Source: Caballeronia telluris (lineage in GTDB: Bacteria > Pseudomonadota > Gammaproteobacteria > Burkholderiales > Burkholderiaceae). From it: a DNA stretch of 64,000 nt. The notes under the pieces were generated by a model, which made no database searches, was not told the DNA's origin, and saw nothing but the letters and a program-made list of their open reading frames with translations. The first letter of the stretch is position 1, and each line of letters starts with the position of its first letter. Shown piece after piece: positions 26,768 to 35,222 of the stretch. The stretch covers positions 124,001 through 188,000 of the forward strand of contig NZ_FCNZ02000013.1 of NCBI RefSeq assembly GCF_001544495.1. The letters run 5' to 3'. The translations under genes and the position numbers were made by a program.

Positions 26768-27895
26768 TCAAACGTTCTTGTCGCGACGATAGAAGGCGAG
26801 CTTATCCTCGTCTATCTGCAGACCCAGGCCCGGTCCGTCCGTCAAATGCAGGTCGAAGTCACGGTACTGGGGGCGCGCAGTAACGATGTCGTCCTTCAGC
26901 AGGAGCGGTCCGAACAGTTCGGTACCCCAGGCGAGTTGCGGCAACGCGCTGAAGCCGTGCGCCGACGCGATCGACCCGATGCTGCCTTCGAGCATCGTGC
27001 CGCCGTACAGCGACACACCGGCTGCATCCGCGATGGCGGCGACGCGCATCATCCCGTAGATGCCGCCGGACTTGGCGATCTTCAATGCAAACACGTCCGC
27101 GCATGCGTGGCGCACGAGTTCAAGCGCGTCCTCGGGCCCTGTCACGGCTTCGTCGGCCATGATCGGCACGATGAAACGCGATGCAAGTCTCGCAAGCGCT
27201 CCGCGCTGCTCGCGCGGCGTGGGTTGCTCGATCAGGTCGATGCCGGCAGCTTCCAGCGCCTCGATTCCGAGCGCTGCGTCGACCTCGTTCCAGGCCTGAT
27301 TCACGTCCACGGTGACCTTGGCGCGGTCGCCGAGCGCGGCCTTGATCGTCGATACGTGCGCGACGTCGTCGCGAACGCTGCGCCGGCCGATCTTCAGCTT
27401 GAACGTATTATGCCGGCGTTCGGCGAGAAGCATTTCCGCTTCCTCGATGTCGCGTTGGGTATCGCCGCTTGCGAGCGTCCAGAGAACCGGAAGCGTCTTG
27501 CGAACGGCGCCGCCAAGCAGCGTCGAGACCGGAACGCCCAAGCGCTTGCCCTGCGCGTCGAGCAAAGCCGTCTCGATCGCGCATTTCGCGAACCGGTTGC
27601 CGCGCGCGATCTTGTTCAGCTTGAGCATCGCGCCGTTGACATTGGTCGAATCCAGGCCGACGAGCGCAGGTGCAAGGTAAGTGTCGATGGTCAGCTTGAT
27701 GCCTTCGGGACTCTCGTCGCCGTACGACAGGCCACCGATCGTCGTGGCTTCGCCAATACCTTCGATGCCATCGCTCGAATGCAGACGGACGATGACCAGG
27801 GTTTGTTGCTGCATCGTCGCCATGGCTAGCTGATGCGCGCGAATGGTCGGGAGGTCAACCAGAATCGCTTCGACGGAGGTAATTTGGGGGTTCAT
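26768..27895 (-). CDS. catB: Muconate cycloisomerase
   Basis: 375 residues, enolase superfamily (MLE subgroup). It cyclises cis,cis-muconate to muconolactone. The active site includes the two-lysine strand TFKLKIGRRS (KxK), metal ligands in VDVNQAW, DLIEQPTP and MADEAV, and the base lysine in LKIAKSGG. The start at MNPQITSVEAIL fits the family length. The frame is open 28 codons further upstream, but that extension would run through a perfect operator (27978-27992), which argues against it. It forms a unit with catC and the benE remnant, downstream of catR. Confidence 0.95.
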   Translation of the reverse strand: MNPQITSVEAILVDLPTIRAHQLAMATMQQQTLVIVRLHSSDGIEGIGEATTIGGLSYGDESPEGIKLTIDTYLAPALVGLDSTNVNGAMLKLNKIARGNRFAKCAIETALLDAQGKRLGVPVSTLLGGAVRKTLPVLWTLASGDTQRDIEEAEMLLAERRHNTFKLKIGRRSVRDDVAHVSTIKAALGDRAKVTVDVNQAWNEVDAALGIEALEAAGIDLIEQPTPREQRGALARLASRFIVPIMADEAVTGPEDALELVRHACADVFALKIAKSGGIYGMMRVAAIADAAGVSLYGGTMLEGSIGSIASAHGFSALPQLAWGTELFGPLLLKDDIVTARPQYRDFDLHLTDGPGLGLQIDEDKLAFYRRDKNV

Positions 27896-27977
27896 ACCTG
27901 AAATGGCGGAGTGGATGGGTTGCTGAAGTATTGCGCGCCCGAGAATCGGCTGTCCAACACCATCGACGTCTAGTGCC

Positions 27978-27992
27978 ATACCTTCGAGGTAT
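27978..27992. promoter_or_regulatory. CatM/BenM-type operator upstream of catB
   Basis: A perfect ATAC-N7-GTAT site, extended to a 7-base dyad CATACCT / AGGTATG with a 3-base centre. This is the consensus established for the LysR regulators BenM and CatM of Acinetobacter. It lies 83 bases upstream of catB and just beyond the catR stop, so CatR probably controls catBC from here in response to cis,cis-muconate. Confidence 0.8.
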
Positions 27993-28000
27993 GAGAGACC

Positions 28001-28924
28001 TCACCGCCCCTGCTCGGTACGGGGCGCATAGGGAATACGCTCCTCCTCGTACAGCCGGTAAATGAGTTCGAGCATCTCCCGAATATCGCGCGACTCGTCG
28101 AGCGCACGCATGCTCATGATGATGGGCGATACCAGCGTCGGGTCGTCCAGTTCCTTGTAGCTCACATCGTCGCGCTTCAGGCCGTACACGCTGCTCGGCA
28201 CGATGGAAATGCCCTCCCCCGCTGCCACGAGCCCCAGCGCAATCTGCAACTCGCGTACTTCGTAGATCCGGCGCGGCTTCAGCGCGCGGTCCTGAAATGC
28301 CGAGAGCACCTGGTCCGCATAACTGGGACGCGGCGTCTTCGGGAAGATGATCAGGGTCTCGTTGATCAGGTCGCGAAGGGCCAGGACGGGCTTGATGAGC
28401 GAAAGCGGATGGCCGACCGGAAGTGCCACGATCATCTTCTCCTCGCGGAGAATCACGCGTCGGATGTTCGCATCCTCGAGCCGGATACGACCGAAACCCA
28501 CGTCGATGCGGCCGTCCTTGAGCGCCCGGATCTGGTCCATCGTCGACATCTCGTGGAGGCTGAGTTCGACCGTGGTGTTCTCGTCGCGAAAACGCCGGAT
28601 GATCTTCGGCAGCATTCCATACAGCGTAGAACCCACGAAACCGACAGAGAGACTGCGTTCGATATTGCCCACGCGCCTTGTCATCGATTCGAGTTCGGCG
28701 GTCTGCGCCAGCAACTGAACGGCATGCGAATAGAAGAACTTGCCCGTCTCCGTGAGCTTCAACGGGCGTGAATTGCGCTCGAAGAGTTGAACGCCGAGCG
28801 TCTCTTCGAGTTGCTGTATCTGACGGCTCAACGGCGGCTGGGCGATGTGCAGCCGCTGCGCCGCGCGCGTGAAATTGCGTTCTTCCGCCACCGCGACGAA
28901 ATATCGAAGATGCCGCAACTCCAT
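28001..28924 (-). CDS. catR: LysR-type regulator of the cat/ben genes (CatR/BenM/CatM group)
   Basis: 307 residues. The N-terminal winged helix (MELRHLRYFVAVAEERNFTRAAQ start, then QPPLSRQIQQLEETLG) and the effector domain (SVGFVGSTLYGMLPKIIRRFR, DVGFGRIRLEDANI) are those of the CatM/BenM/ClcR group. These bind cis,cis-muconate (BenM also benzoate) and activate catechol and benzoate degradation. It is divergent from catA-benABCD and upstream of catB, with matching operators on both sides. The start has an excellent ribosome binding site (AGGAGGTATTGAG). Whether it answers muconate, benzoate or both cannot be read from the sequence. Confidence 0.92.
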   Translation of the reverse strand: MELRHLRYFVAVAEERNFTRAAQRLHIAQPPLSRQIQQLEETLGVQLFERNSRPLKLTETGKFFYSHAVQLLAQTAELESMTRRVGNIERSLSVGFVGSTLYGMLPKIIRRFRDENTTVELSLHEMSTMDQIRALKDGRIDVGFGRIRLEDANIRRVILREEKMIVALPVGHPLSLIKPVLALRDLINETLIIFPKTPRPSYADQVLSAFQDRALKPRRIYEVRELQIALGLVAAGEGISIVPSSVYGLKRDDVSYKELDDPTLVSPIIMSMRALDESRDIREMLELIYRLYEEERIPYAPRTEQGR

Positions 28925-28949
28925 CTCAATACCTCCTGGATATAGCCCG

Positions 28950-28964
28950 ATACTAAATCAGTGT
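28950..28964. promoter_or_regulatory. CatR-type operator 1 in the catR-catA gap
   Basis: ATAC-N7-GTGT, one base off the ATAC-N7-GTAT consensus, 26 bases before the catR start codon. It abuts a possible catA -35 TTGGAC (28964-28969) with -10 CATTAT (28986-28991), a position suited both to autoregulation of catR and to activation of catA. Confidence 0.6.
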
Positions 28965-29022
28965 TGGACTGGCCTTTCGGACGTCCATTATCCTGCTTTC
29001 ACGCTCTGATTCACCACCGATT

Positions 29023-29037
29023 ATACCTTCTGAGCAT
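29023..29037. promoter_or_regulatory. CatR-type operator 2 in the catR-catA gap
   Basis: ATAC-N7-GCAT, one base off the same consensus, 65 bases upstream of the catA start. Together with the site at 28950 it gives two boxes in one gap, as in the BenM-controlled promoters of Acinetobacter. Confidence 0.55.
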
Positions 29038-29102
29038 ACAGAGACCGGTGCTGAAGCAAGGGTTAACCCCCACCAGAAAACAGTGAGATTCAGGAGCAGA
29101 CA

Positions 29103-30038
29103 ATGAACGTGAAAGTGTTCGAAACGAAGGAAGTGCAGGACCTGCTGAAGGCCGCTGCCAACCTCGGGAGCCAGGACGGCAATGCCCGCGCGAAGCAGAT
29201 CGTTCATCGACTGCTCGGCGATCTGTTCAAGGCCATCGACGACCTCGACATCACGCCCGATGAAATCTGGGCCGGCGTCCACTATTTCAACAAGCTCGGC
29301 CAGGACGGCGAAGCGGCGTTGCTCGCCGCAGGTCTTGGTCTGGAGAAGTACCTCGACGTTCGCATGGATGCCGCCGACCGTGAAGCTGAGATCACCGGCG
29401 GCACGCCGCGCACGATCGAAGGGCCGCTGTATGTCGCCGGTGCGCCGGAGCGCGATGGCGTATCAAGGATCGACAGCGATCCGGACGCGGAGTCCGGCCC
29501 GCTGATCATCCGCGGCACCGTGACCGGCCCGGACGGCAAGCCCGTCGCTAATGCGCTCGTCGAATGCTGGCACGCCAACTCCAAGGGCTTCTATTCGCAC
29601 TTCGACCCGACCGGCGCGCAGACCGACTTCAACCTGCGCGGCGCAGTCAAGACCGGTGCCGACGGCAAGTACGAATTCCGCACGCTCATGCCGGTGGGCT
29701 ACGGCTGCCCGCCGCAGGGCGCGACCCAGCAACTGCTGGACACGCTCGCCCGCCACGGCAACCGTCCCGCGCACGTGCACTTCTTCGTCAGCGCCGACTC
29801 GTGCCGCAAGCTGACGACGCAAATCAACATCGAGGGCGACCCGCTGATCTGGGACGACTTCGCCTACGCCACCCGCGAGGACCTGATCCCGCCGGTGGTC
29901 GAAAAGAGCGGCGGCACGGCGCTCGGCCTGAAGGCCGATGCCTACAAGGAAATCGAGTTCAACATCGAGTTGACTCCGCTGGTTCAGGGCAAGGACAACC
30001 AGCTCGTCCATCGCCTGCGCGCATCGGCCACGGCGTAA
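29103..30038 (+). CDS. catA: Catechol 1,2-dioxygenase
   Basis: 311 residues, intradiol dioxygenase. It cleaves catechol with O2 to cis,cis-muconate using non-haem Fe(III). The four iron ligands fall at Y164 (SKGFYSHF), Y200 (MPVGYGCPP), H224 and H226 (RPAHVHFF), the same numbers as in the characterised Acinetobacter enzyme. The N-terminal helical dimerisation domain is complete. The ribosome binding site is CAGGAGCAGACA. It is the first gene of a rightward series with benABCD, divergent from catR. Note that catA sits with ben, not with catBC. Confidence 0.97.
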   Translation: MNVKVFETKEVQDLLKAAANLGSQDGNARAKQIVHRLLGDLFKAIDDLDITPDEIWAGVHYFNKLGQDGEAALLAAGLGLEKYLDVRMDAADREAEITGGTPRTIEGPLYVAGAPERDGVSRIDSDPDAESGPLIIRGTVTGPDGKPVANALVECWHANSKGFYSHFDPTGAQTDFNLRGAVKTGADGKYEFRTLMPVGYGCPPQGATQQLLDTLARHGNRPAHVHFFVSADSCRKLTTQINIEGDPLIWDDFAYATREDLIPPVVEKSGGTALGLKADAYKEIEFNIELTPLVQGKDNQLVHRLRASATA

Positions 30039-30046
30039 CGGCTCGC

Positions 30047-30078
30047 AGCGGCGGCGCTGTCGCAACACGGCCGCCGCT
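30047..30078 (+). terminator. Hairpin between catA and benA
   Basis: AGCGGCGG (30047-30054) and CCGCCGCT (30071-30078) pair perfectly, 8 bases after the catA stop. No T-run follows, so complete termination is unlikely. It may set the ratio of catA to ben message. A second small hairpin (GCTCCA / TGGAGC, 30115-30130) lies just before the benA ribosome binding site. Confidence 0.4.
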
Positions 30079-30149
30079 CAATTCGTCGCAAGATTCTTTC
30101 ACACCGATGCAAGGGCTCCATGACTGGAGCACGCATAGGGAGAGCACAC

Positions 30150-31508
30150 ATGTCCGCCATTATCGACAAAGCCAGGCAGCTGGATGAATTGCTGCACACC
30201 GCCGTTCAGGATGACAAGCAGGCAGGCGTATTCCGTTGCCGCCGCGACATCTTCACCAACGCCGACTTGTTCGAACTGGAGATGAAACACATCTTCGAGA
30301 GCAACTGGGTGTATCTCGCGCACGAAAGCCAGCTTGCCAACAACAACGACTACTACACCACGTGGATCGGCCGTCAGCCCGTGGTCGTCACCCGCGACAA
30401 GACCGGCGAACTGCACGCGGTCATCAACGCCTGCGCGCACAAGGGTGCGATGCTGTGCCGTCGCAAGCATGGCAACAAGGGCAGCTTCACCTGTCCGTTC
30501 CACGGCTGGACTTTCTCCAACGCGGGAAAGCTGCTGAAAGTGAAGGACAACAAGACGACCGAATATCCGGTGCAGTTCAATACGCACGGCTCGCATGACC
30601 TGAAGAAGGTCCCGCGCTTCCAGAGCTATCGCGGCTTTCTGTTCGGCAGCCTCAACCCGGACGCGATGCCGCTGGAAGACTACCTCGGCGAAACCAGGGT
30701 CATCATCGACCAGATCGTCGACCAGGCTCCGGAAGGGCTCGAAGTGCTGCGCGGCAATTCCTCGTACGTCTACGACGGCAACTGGAAGATGCAGATGGAA
30801 AACGGCTGCGACGGCTATCACGTCAGCACCGTGCACTGGAACTACGCCGCGACGATGGACCGGCGCAAGGTCGACGGCACCAAGGCGGTGGATGCGAACA
30901 GCTGGAGCAAGTCGGTCGCCGGCGTCTACGGGTTCGAACACGGCCACATGTTGTTGTGGACCAAGACGATGAATCCGGAAGTGCGGCCGGTCTATCAATA
31001 CCGCGATGAAATCAAGGCGCGCGTCGGCGAAGTCAAGTCGGAATTCATCGTCAATCAGACGCGAAACCTGTGCCTGTATCCGAACGTGTTCCTGATGGAC
31101 CAGTTCAGCACGCAGATCCGCGTGATCCGTCCGATCAGCGTCGACAAGACCGAAGTCACCATCTTCTGCTTTGCCCCGAAGGGCGAGAGCGCCGACGACC
31201 GCGCCACCCGTATCCGTCAATACGAAGACTTCTTCAACGTCTCGGGCATGGGTACCGCCGATGACCTCGAGGAATTCCGCGCTTGCCAGAACGGCTATGC
31301 CGGCACCACCGCGCTGTGGAACGACCTTTCGCGCGGCGCGCCGCTGTGGGTCGACGGCCCGGACGAGAATGCGAAGAACATGGGTCTCAAGCCGGTCATC
31401 TCGGGCGAGCGCAGCGAAGACGAAGGCCTCTTCGTCTGCCAGCACGAATACTGGGTGCACGTGATGCGCGGCGCGCTGAAAAGGGAACAAGAGGAGGCGC
31501 TGCCATGA
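30150..31508 (+). CDS. benA: Benzoate 1,2-dioxygenase, large (alpha) subunit
   Basis: 452 residues. The terminal oxygenase component of a Rieske dioxygenase converts benzoate to the cis-1,2-dihydrodiol. The Rieske [2Fe-2S] ligands are in CAHKGAMLC and CPFHGW (Cys-X-His and Cys-X2-His). The mononuclear iron site is in [15 protein letters not shown] (two His), and its distal Asp is expected further along. The sequence is BenA-like rather than anthranilate- or toluate-specific, but close paralogues cannot be separated with certainty by eye. The start at [10 protein letters not shown] has an AGGGAGAG ribosome binding site. The benB start overlaps its stop (ATGA). Confidence 0.93.
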   Translation: MSAIIDKARQLDELLHTAVQDDKQAGVFRCRRDIFTNADLFELEMKHIFESNWVYLAHESQLANNNDYYTTWIGRQPVVVTRDKTGELHAVINACAHKGAMLCRRKHGNKGSFTCPFHGWTFSNAGKLLKVKDNKTTEYPVQFNTHGSHDLKKVPRFQSYRGFLFGSLNPDAMPLEDYLGETRVIIDQIVDQAPEGLEVLRGNSSYVYDGNWKMQMENGCDGYHVSTVHWNYAATMDRRKVDGTKAVDANSWSKSVAGVYGFEHGHMLLWTKTMNPEVRPVYQYRDEIKARVGEVKSEFIVNQTRNLCLYPNVFLMDQFSTQIRVIRPISVDKTEVTIFCFAPKGESADDRATRIRQYEDFFNVSGMGTADDLEEFRACQNGYAGTTALWNDLSRGAPLWVDGPDENAKNMGLKPVISGERSEDEGLFVCQHEYWVHVMRGALKREQEEALP

Positions 31509-31993
31509 GCCACGACTACCAGACAATCTGCGCCGCGCTGTACCGCGAAGCGCGCCTGCTCGATGACCGCCAGTGGGACGAGTGGCTTGCCTGCTATACC
31601 GAGGACGTCACCTACTGGATGCCGGCGTGGGACGACGACGACCAGATCACCGACGACCACGAGAGCCAGATCTCGTTGATGTATTACCCGGACCGTGGCG
31701 GCCTGGAAGACCGGGTGTTTCGCATCAAGACCGAGCGCAGCGGAGCTTCGATGCCCGAACCGCGGACGAGCCACAACGTCACCAACGTGGAAGTGCTGGC
31801 CGAGCGCGACAACGAAGTGGACGTTCGCTACAACTTCAACACGCTCAATCACCGGTACAAGGCCACCGATCATTTCTTCGGCACGATGTTCGTCACCTTG
31901 CGAAAGGTCGACGAGGCCCTCTTGATTGCGAGCAAGAGAATCGTGCTGAAGAACGACTACATCCGCCAGGTGCTCGACGTCTATCACGTCTGA
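31505..31993 (+). CDS. benB: Benzoate 1,2-dioxygenase, small (beta) subunit
   Basis: 162 residues, the NTF2-like beta subunit of aromatic-ring hydroxylating dioxygenases. It has structural and assembly roles in the alpha3beta3 enzyme. Recognised from the [23 protein letters not shown] segment and the terminal [22 protein letters not shown] pattern. Its ATG overlaps the benA stop by 4 bases, so translation is coupled. Confidence 0.94.
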   Translation: MSHDYQTICAALYREARLLDDRQWDEWLACYTEDVTYWMPAWDDDDQITDDHESQISLMYYPDRGGLEDRVFRIKTERSGASMPEPRTSHNVTNVEVLAERDNEVDVRYNFNTLNHRYKATDHFFGTMFVTLRKVDEALLIASKRIVLKNDYIRQVLDVYHV

Positions 31994-32033
31994 TATCGCC
32001 ATCGGCAGGACACTGGAAGCAGAGGAGACACAC

Positions 32034-33056
32034 ATGTCGAGCTACAACGTTGCACTGAATTTCGAAGACGGCGTGACCCGCTTCGTCGCATGCAAGCCGG
32101 GCGAGAAGGTGCTTGATGCCGCCTTTCGCGCGAAGATCAACCTGCCGATGGATTGCTCCGACGGCGTGTGCGGCACCTGCAAGTGCCGCGCCGAAAGCGG
32201 CAGCTACGACCTCGGCGACGAGTACATCGAAGACGCGCTGAGCGAGGACGAGAAAGATAGCGGCCTCGTGCTCACCTGCCAGATGGTGCCGCAAAGCGAT
32301 TGCGTGATCGCCGTGCCGGCCTCTTCCACTGCGTGCAAGACCGAGCAGAGCCGGTTCGCCGCGACGGTGTCGAAGGTCGAACCGCACAACGATGCGGCCG
32401 TCGTGCTCGAACTGGAGGTCGATGCCACCGCACCCGTCTTCCTGCCCGGCCAGTATGTGAACATCGATGTTCCGGAAAGCGGCCAGCATCGTTCGTATTC
32501 GTTCTCGTCGGGCCCGGGCCAGTCGAAAGTCAGCTTCCTGATCAAGCGGATTCCCGGCGGCGTGATGAGCACCTGGCTCGACTCCGCGCAGCCCGGCCAC
32601 AAGCTGGAACTGACCGGCCCGCTCGGCAGTTTCTATCTGCGCGCCGTCGAGCGGCCGTTGCTGTTCCTCGCGGGCGGCACGGGCCTGGCGCCATTTCTCT
32701 CGATGCTGGAAGTCCTGGCTCGCACGGATTCGAAGCAGCAGGTCCACTTGATTTATGGCGTGACCCGCGACCTCGATCTGGTGCAGGTCGAGGAAATCGA
32801 TGCGTACACGAAGAAGCTGCCGAATTTCAGCTACGCCACGGTCATCGCCGATGCCGAGTCGAATCATCCGCGCAAGGGCTGGGTGACGCAGCACATCCCG
32901 GCCGACGCGTTGAACGATGGCGACGTCGACGTCTATCTGTGCGGGCCGCCGCCGATGGTCGATGCGGTACGCAAGCATTTCGACGACAACGGCGTGAAGC
33001 CCAACAGCTTCCACTACGAGAAGTTCACCCCCAACGCAGCGCCGAGGACCGCATGA
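32034..33056 (+). CDS. benC: Benzoate dioxygenase reductase
   Basis: 340 residues. The N-terminal plant-type ferredoxin domain has the [2Fe-2S] cysteines C41, C46, C49 and C82 (CSDGVCGTCKC and LTCQM). It is followed by an FAD domain (RSYSFSSGP) and an NADH domain (FLAGGTGLAPFLSML, YLCGPPPMVDAV). It passes electrons from NADH to the Rieske centre of BenA. The ribosome binding site is AGAGGAGACACAC. The stop overlaps the benD start (ATGA). Confidence 0.96.
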   Translation: MSSYNVALNFEDGVTRFVACKPGEKVLDAAFRAKINLPMDCSDGVCGTCKCRAESGSYDLGDEYIEDALSEDEKDSGLVLTCQMVPQSDCVIAVPASSTACKTEQSRFAATVSKVEPHNDAAVVLELEVDATAPVFLPGQYVNIDVPESGQHRSYSFSSGPGQSKVSFLIKRIPGGVMSTWLDSAQPGHKLELTGPLGSFYLRAVERPLLFLAGGTGLAPFLSMLEVLARTDSKQQVHLIYGVTRDLDLVQVEEIDAYTKKLPNFSYATVIADAESNHPRKGWVTQHIPADALNDGDVDVYLCGPPPMVDAVRKHFDDNGVKPNSFHYEKFTPNAAPRTA

Positions 33057-33829
33057 ACACGCAACGATTCGCGGGCAAAGTCATGGTGGTGACCGGCGCG
33101 GCGCAGGGCATCGGCCGGGGCGTGGCGCTGGGTGCGGCCGCCGAGGGCGCCAGGGTGCTGTTCGTCGACCGCGCCGACTTCGTCTCCGAGGTCGCCGCCG
33201 AAGCCAAGGGCGCCGACACGGCCGGATTCGTCGCCGACCTCGAGACGTACGAAGGCGCGGCATCGGCGATGGCGTTCGCCGTGCGCGAGTTCGGCGGTAT
33301 CGACATCCTGATCAACGGTGTCGGTGGCGCGATCCGCATGCGTCCGTTCGCCGAATTCGAACCTGGGCAGATCGACGCCGAAATCCGCCGTTCGCTGATG
33401 CCGACGCTGTACGCGTGCCACGCGGTGTTGCCGCATCTGCTCGAGCGCGGGGGCGGGACCATCGTCAACGTCTCTTCGAACGCCACGCGCGGTATCCGGC
33501 GCGTGCCGTATTCGGCGGCGAAGGGCGGCGTCAACGCGCTCACGCAGTCACTGGCGATGGAATACGCGGAACACAACGTCCGCGTGGTCGCCACCGCGCC
33601 GGGCGGGACCGACGCGCCTGCTCGCCGTGTCCCGCGCAACACCGCAGGCGACAACGAGCAGGAAAAGCGCTGGATGGGCGACGCGGTGAAACAGGTCACC
33701 GAATCGACCTTTTTCAAACGCTACGGCAGCATCGACGAACAGGTCGCGCCGATCCTCTTCCTCGCTTCGGATGAGGCGAGCTATATCACCGGCACGGTGT
33801 TGCCGGTCGCCGGTGGCGACAATGGCTAA
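33053..33829 (+). CDS. benD: cis-1,2-dihydroxy-cyclohexa-3,5-diene-1-carboxylate dehydrogenase
   Basis: 258 residues, short-chain dehydrogenase. It oxidises and decarboxylates the benzoate cis-dihydrodiol to catechol with NAD+. The nucleotide loop TGAAQGIGRGVA, the NG motif (LINGVGGAIRM), and the catalytic Ser and Tyr-X3-Lys (NVSSNATRGIRRVPYSAAKGG) are present. It overlaps benC by 4 bases and completes the benABCD set. All four ben genes look intact. Confidence 0.95.
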   Translation: MNTQRFAGKVMVVTGAAQGIGRGVALGAAAEGARVLFVDRADFVSEVAAEAKGADTAGFVADLETYEGAASAMAFAVREFGGIDILINGVGGAIRMRPFAEFEPGQIDAEIRRSLMPTLYACHAVLPHLLERGGGTIVNVSSNATRGIRRVPYSAAKGGVNALTQSLAMEYAEHNVRVVATAPGGTDAPARRVPRNTAGDNEQEKRWMGDAVKQVTESTFFKRYGSIDEQVAPILFLASDEASYITGTVLPVAGGDNG

Positions 33830-33874
33830 GCCCTGTTCACACTCGCCATCGAACGCTTGCAGGAGGCTCATTCA

Positions 33875-34273
33875 ATGATCGAGCGCAAAGCCATCGTTCC
33901 CCCGGGAATGGAAGCCGTGTACGCGAAGATCCGCTACGCACCCGCGGTGAAGGTCGGCAGCACAATTTACGTGTCCGGCCAGATCGGCCGTGATGCGGCC
34001 ATGCAACTGGTCGAAGGCCGCGAAGCGCAGATCGTCCAGGCTTTCGAGAACCTCAAGCGTGTTTTGGAAGCCGCGGACGCGTCGCTGAACGATGTAGTCG
34101 ACCTGACCACGTTTCACACCGACATGCGCGACTTGCCGTTGTTCATGCGGGTGCGTGACCGCTATCTCACGGCGCATCCGCTGCCGGCGTGGACGGCGGT
34201 GGGCGCGCACATGCTGGGCGGTGCAGCGGGCTACATCGTTGAAATCAAGGCGGTCGCGGTATTGCCCGAGTAG
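33875..34273 (+). CDS. RidA/YjgF-family protein, divergent, at the end of the ben operon
   Basis: 132 residues from MIERKAIVPPG with an AGGAGG ribosome binding site, 45 bases after benD. The chorismate-mutase-like RidA fold is indicated by YVSGQIGRDAA, QAFENLKRVLEAADASLNDVVDLTTFHTD and the final VEIKAVAVLP. Canonical RidA enamine/imine deaminases carry an arginine in a PAR(S/T) motif; here the motif reads PAWTAVG, with Trp in its place. It therefore probably belongs to one of the RidA subfamilies without deaminase activity. Its role beside benzoate oxidation is unknown; it may remove or bind a reactive intermediate. Confidence 0.85.
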   Translation: MIERKAIVPPGMEAVYAKIRYAPAVKVGSTIYVSGQIGRDAAMQLVEGREAQIVQAFENLKRVLEAADASLNDVVDLTTFHTDMRDLPLFMRVRDRYLTAHPLPAWTAVGAHMLGGAAGYIVEIKAVAVLPE

Positions 34274-34644
34274 AAATCATCGTCATCAGAAAAAGAAAAG
34301 CCGGCCAAAGCCGGCTTCCAAAGCGTGTTGTGTTGAAGGCTGCGGCCTCGCGGCCACGGGCCTGACTGGACTGTCGGCAAAGACTCGCGCTGCATCACGC
34401 TGTGCTTTGCCGACAGATCAGCCGCCCCGCCCTTCTGTTTATCGGTCCATGCGCCAACTTCCCCCGAGCGCGCAGCCAGTATTTCGCAACTGACGCCCAA
34501 CGAACGTGCGACACCGAACGTTCAGAGGAAAGTCGATGACGGCTCTTGAATCGCGTCATCGCGTCGCCGGCCGCAGACGAACATTGCCCGAAGCGCTGGA
34601 TGCTCCCCGATATAATCGGTCCGCCATTCAACGAGGACATTCGC
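34274..34644. other. Structured non-coding gap between the ben operon and the FKBP gene
   Basis: 371 bases with no convincing gene. It contains AAGCCGGC/GCCGGCTT (34298-34305 with 34310-34317), which on the minus strand is followed by a T-rich run and so looks like a minus-strand terminator. It also contains a perfect 12-base inverted repeat (34371-34382 with 34405-34416) around a 22-base loop. The small open frames here look like translations of these hairpins. Confidence 0.55.
34371..34416. repeat. 12-base perfect inverted repeat
   Basis: CTGTCGGCAAAG and CTTTGCCGACAG flank a 22-base loop. No T-run follows on either strand. It could be a terminator variant for the ben operon, part of a small RNA, or a dispersed repeat. 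Confidence 0.55.
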
Positions 34645-35043
34645 ATGAAAAAAATCATCGCTCTGCTCGCCGCTTCAGCCGTGGTGTCGACCGCATTCGC
34701 CGCCGGCACCACCGAGAAACTGCCTTCGGGCGTCGTCGTCGAGCACATCAAGCAAGGCACCGGCCCTCAACCGACCGCGGACGACGTCGTGCGCGTCAAC
34801 TATCGCGGCACGCTCGCGAACGGCACCGAATTCGACAGTTCGGACAAGCACGGCGGCCCCGCCGCGTTCCCGCTCGGCCGCGTCATTCCGTGCTGGACGC
34901 AAGGCGTCCAGAAGATGAAGGTCGGCGGCAAGGCGAAGCTGACCTGCCCCGCGGCGACCGCCTACGGCGAGCGCGGCGTCGGCGTGATCCCGCCGAACAG
35001 CGACCTCACGTTCGAAGTCGAGCTGCTCGGCATCGGCAAGTAA
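34645..35043 (+). CDS. Exported FKBP-type peptidyl-prolyl cis-trans isomerase
   Basis: 132 residues. A signal peptide (MKKIIALLAASAVVSTAFA, cleavage near residue 19) precedes a single FKBP domain: VVRVNYRGTLANGTEFDSS, then GRVIPCWTQGVQKMKVGGKAKL and YGERGVGVIPPNSDLTFEVELL. It catalyses proline isomerisation, probably in the periplasm; the membrane anchor or free state is not visible. It resembles the C-terminal half of FkpA/Mip without the helical dimerisation domain. An extra in-frame 33 codons upstream are rejected because the signal peptide begins at this ATG. Confidence 0.92.
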   Translation: MKKIIALLAASAVVSTAFAAGTTEKLPSGVVVEHIKQGTGPQPTADDVVRVNYRGTLANGTEFDSSDKHGGPAAFPLGRVIPCWTQGVQKMKVGGKAKLTCPAATAYGERGVGVIPPNSDLTFEVELLGIGK

Positions 35044-35222
35044 GGACGACGACCTCGCAGCCGGATCGCTGAAACTCGCCGACGTTCACGGCGCGACCAG
35101 CGATCCGCCGTGAACCCGCCACGTGGTCGATTTGTGCACCGCGCGCTCGATCGAATTGCCCGCGTCCCGTGCATACTATCGACACAGCCAGCGCAACCGA
35201 TTTCGTCGGAGGGAACGCGATC

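Noticed and set aside
26768..27979. Longer catB starting at 27979
   Set aside because: The extra 28 codons would overlap the perfect CatR operator and lack homology to muconate cycloisomerases; the ATG at 27895 fits the family.
34231..34500. An 89-codon minus-strand frame after the RidA-like gene
   Set aside because: Its translation runs through hairpin arms and shows no domain; better explained as a non-coding structured stretch.
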